Shown piece after piece: positions 33,601 through 42,870 of a stretch of 64,000 nucleotides of DNA. Source of the stretch: Mesostigma viride (taxonomy: Eukaryota; Streptophyta; Mesostigmatophyceae; Mesostigmatales; Mesostigmataceae); assembly GCA_009746045.1 (NCBI GenBank), contig RPFO01000579.1, positions 656,160 through 720,159 of the forward strand. The letters run 5' to 3'. Made by a program: the position numbers and the translations under genes. A model generated the notes under the pieces. The model saw only the letters and a list, made by a program, of their open reading frames with translations, ran no database searches and was not told where the DNA came from. The first letter of the stretch is position 1. Each line of letters starts with the position of its first letter.

Positions 33601-36600
33601 CGTTACGCCCAGTTCTCGTGCCATGTGCAAGTCCTCACTCCTTCCTACCAGCATGGCTGCCCTTCCCCGCGGAGGCTTCTTTGGCCGAACAAAAGCTTGC
33701 CGCGAGCAGAAAAGAGACACCCATTGGAAAATTGAGACCCAAGAAACCCTCGACAACCACCTCTTAACCTTCCCCTTTTCCCCCTCCCCCCTTCAGGTTT
33801 CCCACCCTTCAGTTCCAAACAAGATAGATTAGATATCCATCCCCCCCGAGATACCGCCTGCCCCATCTAAAAATATGCACCAGAATGAAGACACAGAGAC
33901 ACCAAAAGACATGTCTATCTGGCGATGCATTCACACGACAACTTGAAGCACTACCAACAGCACCACACACAGACACACAACCACCCACACACCACCCGTG
34001 CACATCCAACCTCAACATGTACACGCGAGTGCAGCCACACACAGCCAATGACAACAATAACCCACCGCATCGAGAGCTCCCTGCACGGGCGTGGCTGACC
34101 CCGTGGATGACGGTGAGGTCAGATTCGCGGCGTCCTCCGCGCCTGCCAACGGACTTCTCCCATCCACGCTTGTTGAGGAACTTCTGGCATCCCCGTGCCT
34201 GTCCACCGCATCCCTTGTCGCCCCTGCCGCCGCCGCCGCTGTCGCTGCCCCGGCTGCCGCAGCCAATGATGAGGAAGAGGAGGACGCGGAGGATGACGAG
34301 GAGGAGGATGCGGAGCGGGCACCCATGAGCGCCGCGGTGATCAGAGCCTGCCTCGCCTCCTCGGTGAGGTCATTGCTCACCTCCCCGGAGGACACCGAGG
34401 AGGGCGGCGAGGTTTTCCTGGCGACTTGGTGGCTGGGTTGAGCGGAGGCGGAAGAAGGGGGCGGTTCTGAAGACTGGCCGTGTGAGCCGGAAGCATGGGG
34501 CCCCCGTTGGGGGTCGGCTTTTTGAGAGGTCACGGTGGAGTAAGGCGGGGGCTGTGGTGCAGCGTTGGCGTGACCGGAGAGTACGCGACCTAATACCTGC
34601 GGGTGGACCGGGCGCTGTGGGGGGAAAGGGCGCTGCGGCGGCGGCTGCCCCTTGAGTGCTGCGACCGCGACCTCATGTTTGCCCATGATGGACACTACCG
34701 CCCTGGGGGGGAGGGGGGGGCAACAGGGGCCAGAGGGATAGAGGGAAAGAAGGGGGGGGGGCAAGGAGGGAGGGGGGGGAGGAGCAAGGAGAAAGAGGGA
34801 AAGAGGGAAAGAGGGAAAGAGGGAAAGAGGGAAAGAGGGAAAGAGGGAAAGAGGGAAAGAGGGAAAGAGGGAAGGAGGGAAGGAGGGAAGGAGGGAAGGA
34901 GGGAAGGAGGGAAGGAGGGAAGGAGGGAAGGAGGGAAGGAGGGAAGGAGGGAAGGAGGGAAGGAGGGAAGGAGGGAAGGAGGGAAGGAGGGAAGGAGGGA
35001 AGGAGGGAAGGAGGGAAGGAGGGAAGGAGGGAAGGAGGGAAGGAGGGAAGGAGGGAAGGAGGAGGGAAGGAGGGAAGGAGGGAAGGAGGGAAGGAGGGAA
35101 GGAGGGAAGGAGGGAAGGAGGGAAGGAGGGAAGGAGGGAAGGAGGGAAGGAGGGAAGGAGGGAAGGAGGGAAGGAGGGAAGGAGGGAAGGAGGGAAGGAG
35201 GGAAGGAGGGAAGGAGGGAAGGAAGGAGGGAAGGAGGGAAGGAGGGAAGGAGGGAAGGAGGGAAGGAGGGAAGGAGGGAAGGAGGGAAGGAGGGAAGGAG
35301 GGAAGGAGGGAAGGAGGGAAGGAGGGAAGGAGGGAAGGAGGGAAGGAGGGAAGGAGGGAAGGAGGGAAGGAGGGAAGGAGGGAAGGAGGGAAGGAGGGAA
35401 GGAGGGAAGGAGGGAAGGAGGGAAGGAGGGAAGGAGGGAAGGAGGGAAGGAGGGAAGGAGGGAAGGAGGGAAGGAGGGAAGGAGGGAAGGAGGGAAGGAG
35501 GGAAGGAGGGAAGGAGGGAAGGAGGGAAGGAGGGAAGGAGGGAAGGAGGGAAGGAGGGAAGGAGGGAAGGAGGGAAGGAGGGAAGGAGGGAAGGAGGGAA
35601 GGAGGGAAGGAGGGAAGGAGGGAAGGAGGGAAGGAGGGAAGGAGGGAAGGAGGGAAGGAGGGAAGGAGGGAAGGAGGGAAGGAGGGAAGGAGGGAAGGAG
35701 GGAAGGAGGGAAGGAGGGAAGGAGGGAAGGAGGGAAGGAGGGAAGGAGGGAAGGAGGGAAGAGGGAAGGAGGGAAGGAGGGAAGGAGGGAAGGAGGGAAG
35801 GAGGGAAGGAGGGAAGGAGGGAAGGAGGGAAGGAGGGAAGGAGGGAAGGAGGGAAGGAGGGAAGGAGGGAAGGAGGGAAGGAGGGAAGGAGGGAAGGAGG
35901 GAAGGAGGGAAGGAGGGAAGGAGGGAAGGAGGGAAGGAGGGAAGGAGGGAAGGAGGGAAGGAGGGAAGGAGGGAAGGAGGGAAGGAGGGAAGGAGGGAAG
36001 GAGGGAAGGAGGGAAGGAGGGAAGGAGGGAAGGAGGGAAGGAGGGAAGGAGGGAAGGAGGGAAGGAGGGAAGGAGGGAAGGAGGGAAGGAGGGAAGGAGG
36101 GAAGGAGGGAAGGAGGGAAGGAGGGAAGGGGGAAGGAGGGAAGGGGAAGGAGGGAAGGAGGGAAGGAGGGAAGGAGGGAAGGAGGGAAGGAGGGAAGGAG
36201 GGAAGGAGGGAAGGAGGGAAGGAGGGAAGGAGGGAAGGAGGGAAGGAGGGAAGGAGGGAAGGAGGGAAGGAGGGAAGGAGGGAAGGAGGGAAGGAGGGAA
36301 GGAGGGAAGGAGGGAAGGAGGGAAGGAGGGAAGGAGGGAAGGAGGGAAGGAGGGAAGGAGGGAAGGAGGGAAGGAGGGAAAGAGGGAAAGAGGGAAAGAG
36401 GGAAAGAGGGAAAGAGGGAAAGAGGGAAAGAGGGAAAGAGGGAAAGAGGGAAAGAGGGAAAGAGGGAAAGAGGGAAAGAGGGAAAGAGGAAAGAGGGAAA
36501 GAGGGAAAGAGGGAAGAGGGAAAGAGGGAAAGAGGGAAAGAGGGAAAGAGGGAAAGAGGGAAAGAGGGAAAGAGGGAAAGAGGGAAAGAGGGAAAGAGGG

Positions 36601-39600
36601 AAAGAGGGAAAGAGGGAAAGAGGGAAAGAGGGAAAGAGGGAAAGAGGGAAAGAGGGGGGATTTTTTTTGGGGGGGGGAGAAAGAAGGGAAAGAAAGGGGG
36701 AAAGCGTGTGAGCGAGGGTGTGTGGGGTGGGGAAGGAGGACTTGGAGAAAAGCCGCAGAAGCACAAATGGCCATGGAAGTGAGCGCAGGGGGTGTGAACA
36801 GGCATTGGAACAGGAAGAACAGCGGTCGTATACTATAGCAATGAATACATCATAACAATGAAGATACATTAGTGCTAGAAGTATACTGTACATGTATACT
36901 ATGCTAAGAAGTATACTGTACTTGCATGAAGTATACTGTACAAGAGTGGCATGACGTGTTTCAGATCGCTTGAGAGGAAGCATTACTCACATGGATGAGT
37001 AAGGTGCCAACTGCCCCCCGTAATGGGCCCATCTGCCTCCCGTAATGAGCCCAGTTGCCTCCCGTAAATAGCCCAACTGCCTCCCGTAATTAGCCCAGCT
37101 CCCCACCGTAAATAGCCCAACTACCTCCCGTAATGAGCCCAGCTGCCTCCCATAATGAGCCCAGCTGCCTCCCATCACTGACGTTGGGAGCTATCTAACG
37201 TGCTGCAAACCATAATTAGACACCTACTATGTCATCCATTACGATAGATAGCAAGCATCGCAGCATCGACTTAGGTCATGTGCCTCCACTCATGAGGCCA
37301 AGAGCAGGGGAAGGACGCTGAAGCCACAATGTTGGCCCACTCACAACTGTATTTGGCTTGACAAATTGACTGACTAATCTAATCAGTAATCATGCGCGTG
37401 TCCCCGTTGGTGATTCATGATGCACGCTCAAGAAAGTGCTCATACAAATCGCTGTAACTATCGCCCTGTTGACAACCTGCAAAACAATGCCTCCATTGGT
37501 AGGCCATAACGCACCATCGTCGATCAAATGCGTTGTGAGCCTGATAGATCTCCTGTGGCTCTTGGCCTTGCCCCCCATGCTAAACTGCCCGCTCCTGCGT
37601 TGTGACTCGATCACTCTCAGTGGCCCCTTACCAGATCTTGTTAACCCATTCGGTGGCCAGCTCGGGCGTTTCGGCCGCCAGGAAATACTCCTTCCTCGCG
37701 CGTGGCACCGTGAAGTCTGCCGTGTGGAGGACCCATATTATTTTTGAATGGATGGTTCCGTAGTTGTGTTTTTTAAGGGATTCCCAAGGTTCGCCATTAG
37801 ACGGTTGAGAGTTGAGCGCCCATCACAAATGTTCGGGTAATTTCACACACAATGTGTTAAGGGTTCCAACAAGGATGTGGGGAACGCGCCGATCACAAAT
37901 GTTCGGTAATTTCACACACACAATGCGTTAAGGGTTCCAATAAGGGTGTGGGGAAAGTGCGCAGGTATACAAACAAGTGCAAAAGCACGTGTAACAGCGG
38001 GTGTAATTATGTGTGCGTAAGTGGATCAAAGGCATGTGGGGCGAACTGCACAATATTATGGATAATATTCGATATGAGACTATCTATTTATAAAAAGTAT
38101 CAAAATTCAATATAATACTTTCTATTCAATAGTATATATAATAGTAAGAGTGGTAGTAATACTGTAATAGTAACAGTAATATTCTATTCTTTAAATATAA
38201 TACACTATATATTAATCAATAATATTCGATGTAATCTTATTCGATTATTCAAGGTGGCACATGATATCAGGGGTCAGGTAAAGCCTTGCTCCAAAAATGT
38301 CATCCAGAAAATAAGAAAAAAAAATGCAGCAGTCCACACAATTTGGACACAACACATCACTCCCACGCTGGCCTAAACGGGTCTACACTTGCAAAGCAAC
38401 CCCGCACAACAACACAGAGGGAGGGAAAGTGTTCAAAACTTCTACAATCGAAACTTCTTCAAATCGAATTTTCTTCACACAAAATGTGCCCCCTTCCGCG
38501 CACGTGCGCACTGCTGACATGTACAGCGAGGCAAGTTCATGCATTCCAGATAGGCATTCGAAGAGGATACAAATGCAGCACCCCTCGTACTCAGGCCCGC
38601 CACTGGCATGCCGGGATAGTTAGCCGACCAACCAACGCCGCGACCCACCCGGGTGGCAACGCGGCACACGAGGTTGCAAGGTGGCAAGGTAGCAATGCAC
38701 ATTGTAACAAGATCAATAATTGGTTTTGTCACATATCAAGCAGAGCACCAGGATGTCACATGTAAGACAAGGTAAGACAAGGGACCGTTTTATGAGGGAA
38801 AAAGAATTTCAGTGAGGCCATCGCCACGATAGCATTGCAGCCACAGTCTTACTAGAATCACTGCTCAAGTGACAGGAATTAAGACAGGTAGGGTCCATCA
38901 ACAAGGAAACGACTAAACAGTTTGTACATCCAGGAGACAAGGGGAAGATCTGTTGGGGACAATGCAACAGATTTTTCCCAATTGAAGATTGGGGAGAATC
39001 CAAAAAAATCTCCCCAATCCATTCCACTCTCGGCTAACCGACACTGGAGTCTGTTACTTGTCCCTCAACGCAACCATAAGGAAACGAGTGCTGCAAGTTC
39101 CTTGCGTTCACAAAGCACGTCCTGAACATGACAAAACAGGGTTTGCGGGGACATAACGGAGCAGGTCTGATCAAAGACCATGCCGTGGTTGAACGCGAGA
39201 ATTCTGTCCGATAATTAAAATATTATGAAATAATACAAGTTACTAAAAAATTTAAAAACTAGAGGTTAAGGGCATCCACGAGACAGTGTCATATAACTAT
39301 TATTCATAAATACGAATGACTAAATATGTTAAAAAATAGAAGTAAAGGGCATCCACGAGACAGTTTCATTTTACTACTATTCATCTTATTACTTCAGCAA
39401 CTAACAACTGAACCAAATGATAAAAAAAAGAAACGAAGAGCTATAGGAAACAGGATTTTTGACGGGGACAAGAGTGACGAGCACCGAGTTGCTACAGGAG
39501 GTTCACTCCAAATAATTGGGCCGAATGAAGGTCGACCGTCTTGAAAACCACGTGGAAAGACAGAGAAAAGGAACGCACTGCAGGTTCATTGGCGACACGA

Positions 39601-40078
39601 TGACCGTGGTAGTGCCATCAAAGTTCATGTAGCCCTTAGGCTGCCGGTCGTTCTGGTTCACCCTGCAGGGTGCGTGAATTCATACAACCAGCCCGACAAG
39701 GGTTACCGGCAGGAAAGGGTTAGATAACGCAGCAACGCAGAAAGATAGCGTGTAATAAGGCAGCATGTGACAAGACAGCGAAGGGAAGCAGCATGAGACA
39801 AGATAAGAAAGAAGTATGAGACAACACAGGAAAGAAGCATCGTGGCGGGTGCGATGTTGGATACGCTGCTTGATGTCAGGGCAAAGGCGAAAGGAAGGAA
39901 ATAACAAACACGAGGGCGTGGTCTGGCCGTACCGGTACTCTATGCGGCCAAGGGTGGGATCCAGGGAGCACCAGCGCTTGTTCCATCTTCGGATCTGTGA
40001 ATACGGAAAAAGAGCGGGACAGCGAGGACTGGGTATGAGTGAGTGAACAGGTGTGCGTGTGTGTGTGTGTGGGGGGGG

Positions 40079-40143
<65 letters not shown>

Positions 40144-40155
40144 GGGGGGGGGGGG

Positions 40156-40250
<95 letters not shown>

Positions 40251-42053
40251 GGTCGAGATATTTTTGCTGACACATCTGTGACAGATGAGAAGAATTACGT
40301 GAACGTGTACACGTGCCAGAGCGAGCTCGAGTAAACAAGAGAGATAGAAAGAGGCAGTAGGGGGGGAGGGAGAAAAAAATGGGGAAGTAGGGGGAAAGGG
40401 TTCAGGATGTGTTGAAGCGTTCACTGTGACGGGGGGGAATTCAAAGGACAAAAGGGCATGCCATCCAGGCGCTGCAGGCTATGCCCATTGCACTGAGACG
40501 ACAAGCCGCACTTCGGCTGTAATTGCCATCACAGCTGAGAATTCTTCCAACCCCGTCTTGGTCGTCAAATAATCAATTATGTTATGAATTTACTGAATGT
40601 CCTCATTTTAGGTACACGAGTTCGTGAAATCTGTTTGCTCATGTGCTTACAACCATCACCAAGGTGACGCGGTCTACGTGCTTAGTAATGAATCACCAAG
40701 GTGACGCAGTCTACGTGCTTACTAATGAACCACCAAGGTGACGCACTACCATGGGTCCATTTTCATTACAAACTTCCTGATAAAATGCCGTGGTGGAACG
40801 GAATCCCTGACCGATGGGCGGAACATCACTGCAAAACAAATTTCTTGATTGTTGACACAGGGGGAGAAAATTCATTACTAGCCAGCATGCACGTGACCTT
40901 GGCCCCCTTGGCTATCATGGCCTTCAGGCCCTGGCCACAGAATGGGCTTCATATCAACGAGACAATCAGCCCAGGCCTGACGTACGGAAGATCCCTACCA
41001 TGCAAGCTCGAGCCTGCCATTACTGGCATAGTGCGGCTCGGACCAGGTGGGGCACCAGGGTCCACAACAATCTAAATCATCATTATTATTGTTATTACTG
41101 TTCTTCTTGTTGTTGTTATTATTGTTGTTACTATTAATACATCCAGGCCTCCCCCCCCAAATAGTGATAAGTTCATTCAACAACAAATCTATGAACCATC
41201 TAGCGCTCTTCATAGCAGCCCATGAAACGAAAGAGTTCAAAAAAGTAAAAACCTTGGGCCCAGAAACTGGGGAGCCCAATCCCTCAGACACCTGTCAACC
41301 ACCGTTCATCAATTTGAAGATAACCCATGCTTCACAGAAAGCAACCTTGCACTGGCGCGAGTCACAAGTGGTCAAGGGTCGCCCTCACAAAGCCTAGCAC
41401 AGCAAAGACAGATGGGCATATGCTGCATGCCCATTATTTGAAGGCTTTGTTCATTGGGCGCCAGTGGTATCATTCTAACCTCAATACTTCCATTCTTTCT
41501 ACTATGATTCTTGTTCCAAAACGTCTGGAACAGCGAAAAGGGCTAAATTAATCTGCTACTAACACGGTATCGCAGTGTGATTGGTAAGATACAAGGCAAT
41601 TATGCACCCCTTCAAGCCACAGGCTGATGCAATACAATTGTTAAGCGCCAATCTGCAACTATTATGATGACATAGCCAGTCTCACAATGCTGGCATGCGT
41701 GATAGCCAACCAAAAACAACTGGGCCTGATGATCTCGGGTAGCGAAAAGCCTCCATTAAGACGACAGGCGGCCATGCAATTTGCCATTGCAGTTCACAAT
41801 TACAATTATGGGGTAGGCATCTGTATCCAAAACCGTCTGGTCGAAAATGCCTGGGCAACTGCGGCCTAAAAATTAAGGAAATTGCCGCCTCTAGGCGTGT
41901 AGCACGCCCTCAGCTCCACCGTCCTCAGTTCTCACAAACCCCTGGCATGCCGGCCAGATCTATATGAGAACTCACCGTGTCGGATCTCTTCAGCAAATAG
42001 CCGCTTATCAGCAGCGTTGCTGGCGGAGGTCCATCCCAATTCGATGCAAGGTT
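30700..42053 (-). CDS. PH-domain protein with disordered middle and long coiled coil (N-terminus not found)
   Basis: Exons on the minus strand: 42053-41976, 39994-39912, 39662-about 39577, 37716-37632, 34702-34066, 33281-32664, 32097-30700. Joined, the first four give a pleckstrin-homology domain: LLISGYLLKRSDT-IRRWNKR, WCSLDPTLGRIEYRYGQTTP, VNQNDRQPKGYMNFDGTTTV, FTVPRARKEYFLAAETPELA, TEWVNKIW. The last holds the conserved C-terminal-helix Trp. PH domains bind phosphoinositides or partners at membranes. Exon 5 is Ser/Ala-rich. Exon 6 plus the start of exon 7 form a coiled coil of about 200 residues (DAERKLASAEKRAADAERKV, heptads), then about 430 residues of Ala/Pro/Ser-rich repeats such as DPTPGF/ESASGF. 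All phases fit canonical introns except the third, which needs a GC donor (CAGT|GCGTTC) to keep frame. No initiator Met was identified upstream of 42053. Confidence 0.82.
32098..32663. other. Intron of the PH/coiled-coil gene
   Basis: This contains a duplicated TAGAGCTATGAAATATGTGT segment (about 32320 and 32360). It also has a minus-oriented end of the TCAAGGAGACAACC retroposon at about 32430-32460 (GTTCTGGCCTGCGCTGGTTG, TCTCTTTGAT). Confidence 0.7.
34740..36660 (+). repeat. 1.9-kb GGGAAGGA microsatellite bracketed by GGGAAAGA
   Basis: About 9 units of GGGAAAGA (34789-34862) are followed by about 190 units of GGGAAGGA (to about 36378) and again by about 34 units of GGGAAAGA (to 36655). A handful of 1-4-bp slips are present (for example 35062, 35221, 35760, 36129). 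All six frames stay open because the unit has no stop on either strand; none of those frames is a gene. On the sense strand of the host gene it is an uninterrupted pyrimidine tract running almost to the acceptor of exon 5 (34702). Confidence 0.97.
37010..37178. repeat. 21-bp minisatellite, about 8 copies
   Basis: The unit is CTGCCTCCCGTAATGAGCCCA with variants (AAATAGCCCAA). It lies in the same intron as the GGGAAGGA array. Confidence 0.9.
37823..37960. repeat. Tandem duplication, 2 x about 73 bp
   Basis: GCGCC(C/G)ATCACAAATGTTCGG then TAATTTCACACACA and AAGGGTTCCAA occur twice. This is in the intron between PH exons 3 and 4. Confidence 0.85.
38980..39022. repeat. Small perfect hairpin
   Basis: GATTGGGGAGA pairs with TCTCCCCAATC across an 11-nt A-rich loop. 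It is in an intron of the PH gene; no function is evident. Confidence 0.6.
39245..39375. repeat. Tandem duplication, 2 x about 95 bp
   Basis: GGGCATCCACGAGACAGT(G/T)T and the surrounding TTAAAAA(C/A)TAGA occur twice. Intronic. Confidence 0.8.
40065..40247 (+). repeat. (GA)n - poly-G - (GA)n microsatellite
   Basis: GT run, G run, (GA)n about 52 bp, G run about 25 bp, then (GA)n about 88 bp. On the host gene's sense strand this is CT/C-only, about 70 bp upstream of the acceptor of PH exon 2 (39994). Confidence 0.97.
40655..40750 (+). repeat. 35-bp tandem repeat, 3 copies
   Basis: CACCAAGGTGACGC(G/A)GTCTA then CGTGCTTA(G/C)TAATGAA. The core GTGACGC..CTACGTG resembles a damaged end of the CACGTGAC/GTCACGTG family. 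Confidence 0.75.
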
Positions 42054-42870
42054 CTGTTAAGACAAGGCATCGACCGGCGCATAACATCCACGCAAACGAA
42101 CGTAGGTAAGATCCCGCTCACGGCACTACTATGGACGCTAAGGTCAAACTGCCCACCTAGCCAAGCTAAAGACTCAATGGCGCGCTAAAAGCGCGTAGAG
42201 CGAAAAATACAGCCCTGTATCCCTGGGAAAGCTCGTACCGAACTTTGCATGGCGGATTGTGCTGCCGACAGTTCAGGCCCAAATTGACAAGACGCGAAAA
42301 CGAGAGAACGTTAAAAAAAACGCGTGAAATCAATCTGGCTCTGCTGCACAACTATCTGATTGTTGAATTCATCCCGATACACAGCGCGAACGCTCCTCAT
42401 GGTGCTAGTAAACGCCATAGCATGCCAGCCTCGTGTGGATCTTGTGCAGCGCATCTTCTAGGCGGGTATGACGTGCTGCTCACCGCGTATGGGTATCGTA
42501 CCACGTAAGTTTTTACGCAGGGGAACCAGAAGGGGCGTGCAGCATGGCACGCACCACGTGGCAGGTAATCGAGAGCTTTTTCCGTACCAGTCACTTTCAT
42601 CGCTGAAGCTGACAGCGCCAGGTGGCAAGTGCCATGACAAGGTTCCCCGCAACTTGCCAATCGCACCGGGGGGTAAAAGGTTGGACAGGTGGCAGAAGAA
42701 AATCAGGTGGAGCTAATTATTACAGGCATGAGGCATTTGTGGATATTGCCATTTGCCAAGCACCGTCCGTAATTGTGGTAATTATCCGTGGCACATCCAT
42801 TATTGTATTTTACCACGCAGACCAGCAGATAAGCCAAAACGCCCAAGGAGTCCGTTAATTGTTTTGGGAA
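42054..42870. other. Divergent intergenic region between the PH gene (-) and the DUF3177 gene (+)
   Basis: This should hold the 5' exon(s) of the PH gene and the promoters of both genes. I found no convincing first exon. A minus-strand stretch ending AGTGCC|GTGAGC at about 42131-42170 could be one (reading LAWLGGQFDLSVHSSA) but has no Met. Confidence 0.4.

Noticed and set aside
34012-36983. Very long open frames on both strands (up to about 920 codons) of Phe-Pro-Ser-Leu or Arg-Glu-Gly-Lys repeats
   Set aside because: They are read-throughs of the GGGAAGGA microsatellite, whose 8-bp unit has no stop codon in any frame. Only 34066-34702 (-) is accepted as an exon.
37010-37178. Repeat-spacer array resembling CRISPR
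   Set aside because: These are tandem 21-bp units without spacers.
39680-40451. Ser-Leu repeat frames through the GA array
   Set aside because: Microsatellite read-through. Only 39912-39994 and about 39577-39662 (-) have PH-domain content and splice sites.
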